DNA from: QWHO01 sp021404945
GTDB lineage: Bacteria > Vulcanimicrobiota > Xenobia > Xenobiales > QWHO01
Direction of reading: 5' to 3'
Length of the DNA stretch: 64,000 nucleotides
NCBI GenBank assembly: GCA_963169765.1
Contig: CAUJEN010000005.1
Span: forward strand, 1-64,000
In this document: positions 7,838-15,587 of the stretch, in pieces
Layout: each line of letters starts with the position of its first letter
Position numbering within the stretch: position 1 is the stretch's first letter
The notes under the pieces: generated by a model
Told to the model about the DNA's origin: nothing
The model's input: only the letters and a program-made list of their open reading frames with translations
Databases searched by the model: none
Translations under genes and position numbers: made by a program

Positions 7838-9193
7838 ACCTTGCACATCCTCGAGCAGCGATTCGGCCCGATCAGGCTGGGGAACCTCGGCCCATAGATC
7901 CAGCACCGGCAGGCGGAAGGCGTGCTGCACCGCCACCCAGCCCCCGGCCGGGAGGTCGGCCCGGATCCACCAGGCGTCGCGGCGCCTCTCCAGGTTGGCC
8001 GAGGTGGAGATGCGGGCCCCCTGGTAGCGTGTGGCCAGCCGCTCCATGATCTCGGTGGGGCCCAGGTCCAGGGGGCAGGGAACCTGGCCTTCGCTGCTGT
8101 TGTAAGGGGGAAGCTCTTCCACCAGCTCGGAGAGAGGCTGCTTGTGGTGCGCCATCAGGCGGAGCACGAGCACCAGGGTGGCCAGGCTGTCGGGCGAGAA
8201 GCACACGCCGGGCCAGGTCAGCTCGCCCCTCAGATCGAGCCCCAGCGCCGGACGCTCGGGGTCAAGGCTGGCCAGCTCGTTGAGCATGTCCCGGTTGAGC
8301 GGTCCGGAAAACTGAACCTCGGCCCGGTGCAGCCGGGCCGTCTCTCGGACCAGCTGGCTCAGGCTGTTGGGGGTCACCAGCACCGCTCTCTCGCGCTGCA
8401 TCTCGAGGTAGGAGCGCACGGCCAGGGCCAGGGTCTGGTGGCGGGTCAGGCGCCGCCCCTTCTCGTCGATCAGGATGAGCAGCAGGCCTTCCCAGCCGGT
8501 GGCCACGCCCAGGTGGCACGAGGAGCGGATCACCCGCGTGGCCAGAGGCTTGAGACCCAGCTCGGGCGACTTGTTCTCGCGCACCGTATGCACGTTGAAG
8601 ACTTTGGCCCCCAGTGCGGCCAGGGTGCCCAGCACGGGCGCCTCGGCAGCCCCACGTCCACTGTCCACGGCCACGCGCAGGTCCATCTTCTCAAGCTCAG
8701 GCAGCTGGAAGTAGGACAGTACCCGGGCCAGGTGCAGGCTGGCAGCCTCGCCGTAACGCCTGGTCAGGAGCGGTCGGGCCGGGCGAGGGGAGGGAGCGCG
8801 TTTGTACATCTCATAGAGCGCCTTCATGCAGGCCTGGTCGAAGGGAAGCCCGTTGAGGGTGAACTTGAAGCCGTTCCAATCCACCGGGGCCCGGCCGGCG
8901 GTAACCATCACGGCCGCCTGGCACGACCAGGCCGAGCTGGCCACGAGAAGGGCGGGAGTGGGCACCACTCCCGCGTCCAGAGCCCGCAGGGGATAGGCCG
9001 ACAGGCCTCCCAGGAAGTGTTGCAGCAAGGGTCCACCCGAGGCCCTGGTGTCGCGACCCACCACCACCGTGGCGTGGGGTTGGCGTTCGTGCAGGAAGCG
9101 GGCGAAGGCGGCCCCGAGACGGGCTGCCACCCGGGTGGTCAGGTCGGTGCCGAACTCCCCCCGCAGGACTGATTCGCGCACCTGCAGAGCCAA
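7814..9193 (-). CDS. phosphohexomutase-like protein lacking catalytic loops (probable pseudoenzyme)
   Basis: A protein of 459 residues, the usual length for phosphomannomutase/phosphoglucomutase. The fold signature is kept: VVVGRDTRASG (43-53), WNGFKFT (106-112), LRVAVDSGRG. The active site is not. TAGRAP (98-103) stands where the phosphoserine loop TASHNP should be, so Ser is Gly. ATGWEG (231-236) replaces the metal loop DGDAD. The C-terminal RPSGTEP phosphate loop is not recognisable (QHAFRLPVLD instead). I chose the TTG at 9193 because GGAGG precedes it by 8 nt and the preceding gene's TAG ends 2 nt upstream. Catalysis is unlikely; a structural or sugar-phosphate-sensing role is possible. 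Confidence 0.75.
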   Translation of the reverse strand: MALQVRESVLRGEFGTDLTTRVAARLGAAFARFLHERQPHATVVVGRDTRASGGPLLQHFLGGLSAYPLRALDAGVVPTPALLVASSAWSCQAAVMVTAGRAPVDWNGFKFTLNGLPFDQACMKALYEMYKRAPSPRPARPLLTRRYGEAASLHLARVLSYFQLPELEKMDLRVAVDSGRGAAEAPVLGTLAALGAKVFNVHTVRENKSPELGLKPLATRVIRSSCHLGVATGWEGLLLILIDEKGRRLTRHQTLALAVRSYLEMQRERAVLVTPNSLSQLVRETARLHRAEVQFSGPLNRDMLNELASLDPERPALGLDLRGELTWPGVCFSPDSLATLVLVLRLMAHHKQPLSELVEELPPYNSSEGQVPCPLDLGPTEIMERLATRYQGARISTSANLERRRDAWWIRADLPAGGWVAVQHAFRLPVLDLWAEVPQPDRAESLLEDVQGLLGFVAV

Positions 9194-9194
9194 A

Positions 9195-9620
9195 CTAGCC
9201 GCCTCCCCCGAAGTCGGGTGCGAAGAAGAAGAGCACAGCGGCCACCCGACGCATGTCCTCGAACCCGCCATCCACCCCTTCGGCTCGGCCCCAGAGCGAG
9301 CCGGACTTGCGGATGGTGCCGTCCGACTCGATGCGACCGTAAAGCGAGCCGCCGATGCGCAGGGTGCCATCCGACTCCACCTCGCCGAAGAGGGAGCCAT
9401 TCTTGCGAACCGTGCCGTCCGACTCCACCCGGCCCACCAGCGAGCCGTTCTTGCGAACGCTGCCGTCGGACTCGAGCTTGCCGGCCAGAGAGCCGCCCAG
9501 GCGAATGGTGCCGTCCGACTCCACCCGTGCCCACAGCGAGCCGCCCTGGCGGACGTCGAGATCGCCTCCGGCCAGGGCCATCTGGCAGAGCAGCACAAGC
9601 ATCAGCAGGCGTTTGATCAT
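9195..9620 (-). CDS. secreted 16-residue-repeat protein (five-fold beta-flower type)
   Basis: A protein of 141 residues. A signal peptide (MIKRLLMLVLLCQMALA) is followed by five perfect-length repeats of 16 residues (about 27-106), consensus GSLxGxVESDGTVRKN, plus a half repeat (GSLWGRAEG). Exactly five repeats of this SDGT beta-hairpin type suggest a closed five-fold beta-flower or propeller. It ends in a short hydrophobic stretch and GGGG. The stop is 1 nt before the mutase-like gene start, so the two are coupled. Function unknown; probably periplasmic or surface-exposed. Confidence 0.75.
   Translation of the reverse strand: MIKRLLMLVLLCQMALAGGDLDVRQGGSLWARVESDGTIRLGGSLAGKLESDGSVRKNGSLVGRVESDGTVRKNGSLFGEVESDGTLRIGGSLYGRIESDGTIRKSGSLWGRAEGVDGGFEDMRRVAAVLFFFAPDFGGGG
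9303..9542 (-). repeat. five tandem 48-bp coding repeats
   Basis: Five units of 48 bp encode the GSLxGxxESDGT repeat. Residues vary at the same positions in each unit (Trp/Ala/Val/Phe/Tyr after GSL), so the array is old and under protein-level constraint, not a recent slippage product. Confidence 0.75.
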
Positions 9621-9694
9621 GACGGCAGCAGAATGCGCCGCTCGGGGGCCAGAAACCTGCAGGTCTGCTCCCCTCCGAGGGCCAAGATTCCCGG

Positions 9695-10537
9695 ATGCAG
9701 ACCTCCACCCGGACCGACGAGGACAAGTCCCCCGAAATCGAGGCTCGCTCCCTCTGGGGCTGGGTCCACGACCACCACCAGCAGGCCTACCTGGCCGGCA
9801 CGGCCTTGCTGGCGGGACTCTACGCTCTCTCGGCACCCCCCGGCCGGCGCCTGGAACGCTGGACCCGGGCTTTCGCAGGGGCGGCGGCGGTGGGAGCCGT
9901 GCTGGATCCCCTGGTCAACCCGGGCAACCCGGGCTTGAGTCGGGTGCGCGTGCACGGCCCCCGAGGCCGGCGGGCAGTGGCCCTGACCTTTGACGACGGC
10001 CCCGAGCCGCCTTATACCGAGCGCATCCTGGACATCCTGGGCGAGTTCGCAGTCAAGGCCACCTTCTTCGTGGTCGGCTCGCAGGTGCTGCACCATCCCG
10101 AGCTGGCCCGCCGCATCCTCGACGAGGGCCACCTGCTGGGCAACCACACCCACTCTCATCCCAACTTGCTGCTCCGCTCTCCCGGCACGGCACGCGAAGA
10201 GCTGGCTCTGGCCTCGGCCAGCATCGAGCGGGTGACCGGTATCTGGCCTCAGTGGTTCCGCCCGCCCTTCGGCTTTCGTTACCCCTGGAACGTGACCCAG
10301 GCCGCCCGGCTGGGCCAGGCCACCGTGACCTGGAGCCTCAATCCGCGCGACTTCGAGAGCCCGCCGCCCGAGGTGCTGGCCCAACGCGTGTTGCGCCAGG
10401 CTCGCAGCGGGGACATCGTGCTCTTGCACGACGGCATGCGCGATCAGAGCTGCACCGTGGCGGCCCTGCCAACCATTCTCAGGCAGCTGGCCCGCCAGAG
10501 CTTCGAGCTGCTGCGGGTGGATCAGCTGCTGGCTTGA
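9695..10537 (+). CDS. polysaccharide deacetylase (NodB/CE4 family)
   Basis: A protein of 280 residues. A hydrophobic N-terminal segment (about 32-48) probably anchors it. The NodB domain has motif 1 TFDDGP (98-103), motif 2 HTHSHPN (151-157) with both metal His, motif 3 RPPFGFR, and a late IVLLHDG. CE4 enzymes remove N- or O-acetyl groups from peptidoglycan, chitin-like or exopolysaccharide chains in the cell envelope. All metal and catalytic residues that I can place are present. It is divergently arranged from the repeat protein. Confidence 0.9.
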   Translation: MQTSTRTDEDKSPEIEARSLWGWVHDHHQQAYLAGTALLAGLYALSAPPGRRLERWTRAFAGAAAVGAVLDPLVNPGNPGLSRVRVHGPRGRRAVALTFDDGPEPPYTERILDILGEFAVKATFFVVGSQVLHHPELARRILDEGHLLGNHTHSHPNLLLRSPGTAREELALASASIERVTGIWPQWFRPPFGFRYPWNVTQAARLGQATVTWSLNPRDFESPPPEVLAQRVLRQARSGDIVLLHDGMRDQSCTVAALPTILRQLARQSFELLRVDQLLA

Positions 10538-10540
10538 GTT

Positions 10541-10807
10541 TCAGGAGCGCTCGGGAAAGATTCCCTGCAGAGCGATGTAATAGGCGCCAAAGTTGCTGCT
10601 GGCCAGGGGATTGGCGGCCCGCAGGTCGGGCACCCCGAAGGTGGTCTGGCCGTCTCCGCCATAGGTCGTCCCGAGCAGGGAGAAGAGCGCCTGGTTGCTC
10701 TCGATTTGCAGCAGGGTGCCGTCGCAGAGTTGCCACAGGGGCTCCTCCCCGTTGCCGGGAGCAAAGTTGAAGGCGAAGAGTCGAATTTCACCATAGAACG
10801 GGCTCAT
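10541..10807 (-). CDS. miniature phage tail collar-domain protein
   Basis: A protein of 88 residues. The N-terminal part reads as the tail-collar (microcystin-dependent protein) family: FYGEIRLFAFNFAP, WQLCDGTLL, NQALFSLLGTTYGG, TTFGVPDLR. Family members are usually about 170-180 residues. Here the sequence jumps from PDLRAANPL to YYIALQGIFPERS, which resembles the normal family C-terminus, so the middle has been lost in frame. It lies 13 nt downstream of the NHL lipoprotein gene and is probably cotranscribed with it. Role unknown; members are tail fibre-like or surface proteins. Confidence 0.75.
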   Translation of the reverse strand: MSPFYGEIRLFAFNFAPGNGEEPLWQLCDGTLLQIESNQALFSLLGTTYGGDGQTTFGVPDLRAANPLASSNFGAYYIALQGIFPERS

Positions 10808-10820
10808 GCAAAGTTTCCTC

Positions 10821-11684
10821 TCAGGAGATTGCGCTGGTGACCCACAACACGAGGTCGGGAGACAGGCTGACGAAGATGGGCTGGATACCGGCCGGAATCG
10901 GGAAGGAGGGCAGTGCCCCGCCGCTGGCATCGAAGACCTGGATCTCGGAATCGGACGGGTCGGCCACGTAGGAGAGGCCTCTGCCGTCGATGGCCAGCTT
11001 CTCGGGCAGGGTCAGACCGCCGCGGTAACTGCGCACGAAGGCACCCGCCTCGGTGAAGACCTGGATGCGGTGGTTGCCCGAGTCGCACACGTGCAGCTGC
11101 CTCTGCGGGTCGAAGGCCATGCCGCTGGGCACGTTGAGCTGGCCGTCCCCGCTCCCCGGGCTGCCGAACGTGTTGCCAGCAAGGGCCCCACCGCCCTGCC
11201 AGCTGAAGGTGAGGATCTGGTTGGCGGTCTGGTTGCTGACGAAGATGTTGGTGCCGTTAAAGGCCACGCCACCGGGAAAACCGCCGATCGGCAGCATTCC
11301 CACCAGGAGGCCGGTTCGATCGAGGACCTTGACCCGGCTGTTGCCCGAGTCGCACACCAGGATCAGTCCGTCCGGTCCAGAGCTGGCGTCATTGGGGAAG
11401 TTCCACTGATTGGAGCCCACCCCCAGCCCGGCCTGCTCGAAGAGCACCGAGCCATCGGCGGCTCGCAGCCGGACCAGGTTCTGGAAGGGGAAGAGCTCGA
11501 TACGACTTCCGTCGCTCAGGAAGACGAAGCGTCCGTTGGCCAGTTGGGACTGGCTGGGAGAAAGGTTCTGTGGGGCGGTGGGAGTGGCGCGCTGGCTGCC
11601 CGAGGAGACGTCTCCACACCCTGGAGTCGCCAGGCCAGCCAGGGCGACGGCTCCCAGGCCCTGGAGGAAGGTTCTGCGTTGCAT
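10821..11684 (-). CDS. NHL-repeat lipoprotein with RR-type signal
   Basis: A protein of 287 residues from the ATG that begins MQRRTFLQGLGAVALAG. The twin-Arg start and a lipobox-like LATPGC at about 19-24 suggest Tat or Sec export and lipid anchoring. Residues about 60-280 contain NHL beta-propeller repeats: GPDGLILVCDSGNSRVKVLD, DPQRQLHVCDSGNHRIQVF and YVADPSDSEIQVF. NHL propellers are binding scaffolds or occasionally lyases, and no catalytic residues are evident. Its partner gene downstream encodes the small collar protein. An upstream in-frame start (11744) would bury the signal sequence, so I rejected it. Confidence 0.8.
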   Translation of the reverse strand: MQRRTFLQGLGAVALAGLATPGCGDVSSGSQRATPTAPQNLSPSQSQLANGRFVFLSDGSRIELFPFQNLVRLRAADGSVLFEQAGLGVGSNQWNFPNDASSGPDGLILVCDSGNSRVKVLDRTGLLVGMLPIGGFPGGVAFNGTNIFVSNQTANQILTFSWQGGGALAGNTFGSPGSGDGQLNVPSGMAFDPQRQLHVCDSGNHRIQVFTEAGAFVRSYRGGLTLPEKLAIDGRGLSYVADPSDSEIQVFDASGGALPSFPIPAGIQPIFVSLSPDLVLWVTSAIS

Positions 11685-11759
11685 GCCGGCCAGTTCGAAC
11701 CCATGTCTTTGGCTCCTTTGTTCGAAAGGGCCCCGAGCGGGCAACGCGAAGCCCCGGCG

Positions 11760-13610
11760 ATGCCCCGGGTCCAGATTCTCGAGAAAAGCGTGGCCGAGCG
11801 GATCGCCGCCGGCGAGGTGGTGGAGCGTCCCGCCTCGGTCGTCAAGGAGCTCCTGGAGAACTCGCTCGACGCTCAGGCCCGCCAGGTCACCGTGGAGCTG
11901 GTGCAGGGCGGCACGAAGTCGCTCTCGGTCTCAGACGATGGCTGCGGCATGGGGCCAGAGGACGCGCGATTGGCCCTGGAGCGCTTTGCTACCTCGAAAA
12001 TCTCGCGTTGGGAAGACCTCTGCTCGCTCCACTCCTACGGTTTTCGAGGCGAAGCTCTGCCCAGTATCGCGGCCGTCTCGCGTTTCACGATCCTCACCTG
12101 CGAGCCAGGGGCCGAGGCCGGCACCGAGGTGGTGGTCACCGGAGGGGTGATCGAGCGTTGTGGCCCGGCCGCCGCCGTGCCGGGCACCCGCATCACGGTG
12201 GAGGACCTGTTCTTCAACACCCCGGCCCGCAAGAAGTTTCTGCGCAGCCCGGCGGCCGAGACCTCGCAGGTGGTCGACCTGGTGGGCAAAGCGGCCCTCT
12301 CCCAGCCCCACGTGCAGCTCCGGCTGGTATCGAACGCTCGCGAGATGCTCCACTTTCCGGCTCAGATGGGTCTGGCCGAGCGCCTGGGGCTGCTGTTGAA
12401 GGTGGATGCCGGCCAGCTGGTGGCGGTGGAGGCCCAGGTCGAGGGCGTCTCGGTGCGCGGGCTGGTCGGTCTGCCGGCCCTGGCTCGCCCCAACCGCACC
12501 GGGCAGTTCCTGCTGGTGAACGGGCGCATCATCCGTTCCGCTCTGCTCTCGCAGGCCTGGCTGGAGGGCTTCACCCCGCTCCTTCCCAGGGGCAAGTATC
12601 CCGTGGGCATCCTCTCCCTGGAGGTGCATGGCGAGCTGGTGGACGTGAACGTGCATCCCACCAAATCCGAGGTGCGCTTTGCCAACAACCAGCACATCTT
12701 TCGAGCTGTCTATCGGGCCGTGGCCCGGGGCCTGGAGGCTCATGGCGCCGACACGGTCCAGCACCAGACCCTCGAGGACGCCTCCTGGGAGCGGCCCGAG
12801 CCGGTGGCTCTGCCCTGGGATCCGCCTGAGCCCGTCCGGGAAGCTCCTGAGGTATCCGAGCCCTGGGATCCACCCGAGCCGGCCCGGCCTGCCTGGCAGC
12901 CGCCCGAAAGCCGAGCTTACCGGTCGCCCGCGCCCGCTTACCAGCCCCCCGCCCGCGAGCGTCCGGCCAGAAGCTATGCCACTACCCCCCAGTCTCTGGA
13001 GTTGTTCAGGCCCCTGAGCGTTGCCAGCGAGGAGCCCACCCCCCTGGCCCAGCTGCACGACACCTACCTGGTGGCCCTGGTGCGCGGCGAGCTGTGGGTG
13101 GTGGACCAGCACACCGCCCACGAGCGCATCCTGTATGAGCGGCTGAGCCACCTGGCGCCGCTCGAGCAGGGGGCCCAGGGCCTGGTGATCCCCGAGGTGC
13201 TCGAGCTCTCTCCCCTGGTGGCCGAGCTGGCGTCCGAGCGGGCCAGCGACCTTCTGGCCCTGGGCTTCGAGCTGGAGCCCTTCGGTGGCAACTCGTTCCA
13301 GCTGCGCTCGGTGCCCTACGGCATTCCTGCCCGCAAGGCCGTGCCCACCCTGCGGGGCGTGCTAGAGGAGCTGGCCGAGGAGAAGGTCAGCGTGCGCCAT
13401 CACACGGCCGAGGAGTGGCGTGAGCGGCTGCGGGCCATGATGGCCTGCAAGGCGGCCGTCAAGGCCGGCGATCCTCTCGAGAAGCACGAAATGCGGGTGC
13501 TCCTGCGTGAGTTGCTCGAGGTGGAGCATTCGCCTTATTGCCCCCACGGCCGTCCCACCCGGGTGCGGCTCGATCAGGCCACGCTGGAGAAGCTCTTCCA
13601 CCGGGCGTGA
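11760..13610 (+). CDS. mutL: DNA mismatch repair protein MutL
   Basis: A protein of 616 residues. The GHKL ATPase N-terminus is classical: ILEKSVAERIAAGEVVERPA, ENSLDA, DDGCGM, YGFRGEAL. A Pro/Glu-rich linker (about 340-420) leads to the C-terminal dimerisation/endonuclease domain. That domain has DQHTAHERILYE (about 448), a one-residue variant of the metal-binding DQHAx2Ex4E motif, and CPHGRP (about 593). This indicates a nicking MutL of the kind found in bacteria without MutH. MutL links MutS mismatch recognition to strand incision. The frame is open upstream of 11760, but that part is antisense to the NHL gene. It overlaps miaA by GTGA. Confidence 0.95.
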   Translation: MPRVQILEKSVAERIAAGEVVERPASVVKELLENSLDAQARQVTVELVQGGTKSLSVSDDGCGMGPEDARLALERFATSKISRWEDLCSLHSYGFRGEALPSIAAVSRFTILTCEPGAEAGTEVVVTGGVIERCGPAAAVPGTRITVEDLFFNTPARKKFLRSPAAETSQVVDLVGKAALSQPHVQLRLVSNAREMLHFPAQMGLAERLGLLLKVDAGQLVAVEAQVEGVSVRGLVGLPALARPNRTGQFLLVNGRIIRSALLSQAWLEGFTPLLPRGKYPVGILSLEVHGELVDVNVHPTKSEVRFANNQHIFRAVYRAVARGLEAHGADTVQHQTLEDASWERPEPVALPWDPPEPVREAPEVSEPWDPPEPARPAWQPPESRAYRSPAPAYQPPARERPARSYATTPQSLELFRPLSVASEEPTPLAQLHDTYLVALVRGELWVVDQHTAHERILYERLSHLAPLEQGAQGLVIPEVLELSPLVAELASERASDLLALGFELEPFGGNSFQLRSVPYGIPARKAVPTLRGVLEELAEEKVSVRHHTAEEWRERLRAMMACKAAVKAGDPLEKHEMRVLLRELLEVEHSPYCPHGRPTRVRLDQATLEKLFHRA

Positions 13611-14521
13611 CCAGGCTGCCCGTGCTGGCGCTGGTCGGCCCCACCGCCAGCGGCAAGACCTCCCTGGCTCTGGCCCTGGCGCGCGAGATCCCCTTCGAGA
13701 TCGTCAGCGCCGATTCGGCTCTGGTCTACCGGGGGGCGGATCTCGGCACTGCCAAACCCACCCCCGCCGAGCGGGCCCTGGTTCCCCATCACCTGATCGA
13801 CCTGTGCGACCTGAACGACTCGTTCTCGGTGGCCGACTTTCAGGCCCTGGCCCGGCAGGCCGTCGAAGACATCGTGGCCCGGGGCAAGTTGCCCCTCATC
13901 GTGGGGGGGACGGGGCTCTACGTGCGGGCTCTCCTGCGCGGCTACACCCTGCCCGAGGCAGCTCCCGACCCGGCTCTGCGCGAGGAGCTGAAGGCCACCC
14001 CGCTGGAGGATCTGCTGGCCGAGCTCGAGCGGGTCGATCCGTTGGCCTACCAGCGTGTCGACCGGCAGAATCCGCGCCGGGTGGTGCGGGCGGTGGAGGT
14101 CTTCCGCCAGACCGGCGTCCCCTTCTCGGCTCACTACGCCACCAGCGACCCGGGTCTTGACTCGCTGCTGCTGGGCCTGCGCTGGACGCTCGAGAAGCTG
14201 CACCAGCGCATCGCGCTGCGCACCCGCCAGATGCTCGAGGATGGCTTTCTGGAGGAGGTGCGCGCGCTGGCCGAGAAGGGTTACGGCCCTTCTTTGCGCC
14301 GTCTGCGGCTGATCGGCTACCCCGAGATGCTGGACGTGGTGGAGCAGAAGAAGAGTTTGCAGCAAGCCAGCCTCGAGCTCGAGCGCAATACGCGTCGTTA
14401 CGCCAAACGCCAGCTCACCTGGTTTCGCCGGGAGACAGACATACACTGGTTGGAGGCCGAGGGCGATCCGCTCGCTCAGGCGCTCGAACTCATCCGGGAA
14501 TGGGAGAAACAAAGATGTTGA
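13607..14521 (+). CDS. miaA: tRNA dimethylallyltransferase MiaA
   Basis: A protein of 304 residues from the GTG overlapping the mutL stop. MiaA transfers the dimethylallyl group to A37 of tRNAs reading UNN codons. The P-loop GPTASGKT is at the N-terminus, followed by VSADSALVYRG, LGTAKPTPAE, GGTGLYVRALL, DRQNPRRVVRAVEV and the late TRRYAKRQLTWFR tRNA-binding motif. Usual MGTAKP and DSMQVYR motifs are slightly varied. An ATG upstream inside mutL would add 23 non-family residues. mutL-miaA-hfq is a widespread order. Confidence 0.95.
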   Translation: MTRLPVLALVGPTASGKTSLALALAREIPFEIVSADSALVYRGADLGTAKPTPAERALVPHHLIDLCDLNDSFSVADFQALARQAVEDIVARGKLPLIVGGTGLYVRALLRGYTLPEAAPDPALREELKATPLEDLLAELERVDPLAYQRVDRQNPRRVVRAVEVFRQTGVPFSAHYATSDPGLDSLLLGLRWTLEKLHQRIALRTRQMLEDGFLEEVRALAEKGYGPSLRRLRLIGYPEMLDVVEQKKSLQQASLELERNTRRYAKRQLTWFRRETDIHWLEAEGDPLAQALELIREWEKQRC

Positions 14522-14802
14522 ACCTGCAAGACGCGTTTCTGGCACAGCTCAAGAAAGAGGGACAGATCGTGGTGGTGTTCCTCTCCAAAGGGGTCCAGCT
14601 CAAGGGCGTGGTGCGGGGCTATGACAACTTTACCATCTTCCTGGAGGATGAGGGCCGCTTGCAGATGGTCTACAAGCACTCGGTGACCACCGTCAGCCCC
14701 AGCCGTCCCATGAGCACCGACTTCCTGCGCGAGGCCTTCAAAGAGGCAAAAGGGGGCGGTTCTCGGGAAGCCAGCAAAGAGACTCCCCCGGCCCACGTGT
14801 GA
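14515..14802 (+). CDS. hfq: RNA chaperone Hfq
   Basis: A protein of 95 residues. The Sm1 motif (VVVFLSKGVQLKGVVRGYDN) and the Sm2 motif MVYKHSVTTVSPS, with the YKH signature, are intact. Hfq forms a hexameric ring that pairs small RNAs with mRNAs. A three-residue EDEG insert sits in the loop before Sm2 compared with E. coli. The ATG at 14515 overlaps the miaA stop by 7 nt; GGGAG precedes it. The C-terminal tail is short and polar. It overlaps dapF by 4 nt. Confidence 0.93.
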   Translation: MLNLQDAFLAQLKKEGQIVVVFLSKGVQLKGVVRGYDNFTIFLEDEGRLQMVYKHSVTTVSPSRPMSTDFLREAFKEAKGGGSREASKETPPAHV

Positions 14803-15587
14803 ACGGCCTTCCCTTCGCCAAGTGGGAGGGGCTGGGCAACGATTTCGTGATCGTGGATGCGCGCCCAGGGCTCGAGGGCGATCCGGCAACCCTGGCCCGG
14901 GCCATGTGCGCTCCTCACTTTGGAATCGGGGCCGATGGTCTGGTGCTGCTACGGGGCAACGGGCAGGGTCTGGCGATGGAGATCTTCAACCGCGATGGCT
15001 CGCTGGCCTCGACCTGCGGCAATGCGCTTCGCTGCTTGGCGCTCTATGCCCGGCGCGAGGGCCTCAGCCAGGGCTCCGAGGTCAGCTTCCAGACCCCTTC
15101 CGGTCTGCGCCTGGCCCGCTTTGTGTCAGACGAGGTGGAGGTGGACATGGGCCCCCCTCAAGGCCTCTCCCCGGCCGGTCTTGCCGCCGAGCCGGTCCCG
15201 GTCGAGGTCAGCGATGGGGAGGGCTGGGGGGTATCCATGGGTAACCCTCACCTGGTGGTGTTCGTGGACCGTCCCGTCGCACTCTCGGAGCGGGGAGCGT
15301 ATCTGCAGCAGCACGGCCCGCTGGGCGAGGTCAACGTGGAGTTCACCCGGGTGCTCTCGCCCACGCACCTGGCGGTGCAGGTCTACGAGCGCGGCGCGGG
15401 GGCCACCCTGGCCTGCGGCAGCGGGGCCTGCGCGGCCCTGGCGGCGGCGGTGGCCTCGGGCCGGGCCGAGCGAGCGGCCCGGGTGGATCTGCCCGGGGGC
15501 AGCCTGCAGGTGACCTGGGCTGAGACGATGTGGATGCGCGGACCGGCGCGCGAGCTCTTTCGAGGAATCTGGAGGCCTGACCCGTGA
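14799..15587 (+). CDS. dapF: diaminopimelate epimerase
   Basis: A protein of 262 residues from a GTG that overlaps the hfq stop. DapF interconverts LL- and meso-DAP for lysine and peptidoglycan. FAKWEGLGNDFVIVD is the usual start. The two catalytic cysteines are in CGNALRC and ACGSGACA, and the substrate motifs NRDGS and MGNPHLVVFVD are present. The presence of DapF indicates DAP-type peptidoglycan. It overlaps the following peptidase by 4 nt. Confidence 0.95.
   Translation: MNGLPFAKWEGLGNDFVIVDARPGLEGDPATLARAMCAPHFGIGADGLVLLRGNGQGLAMEIFNRDGSLASTCGNALRCLALYARREGLSQGSEVSFQTPSGLRLARFVSDEVEVDMGPPQGLSPAGLAAEPVPVEVSDGEGWGVSMGNPHLVVFVDRPVALSERGAYLQQHGPLGEVNVEFTRVLSPTHLAVQVYERGAGATLACGSGACAALAAAVASGRAERAARVDLPGGSLQVTWAETMWMRGPARELFRGIWRPDP

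Noticed and set aside
10806..11759. Long upstream extension of the mutL frame
   Set aside because: The open frame continues for about 318 codons before the family start, but this part is antisense to the NHL lipoprotein gene and has no MutL-like content.
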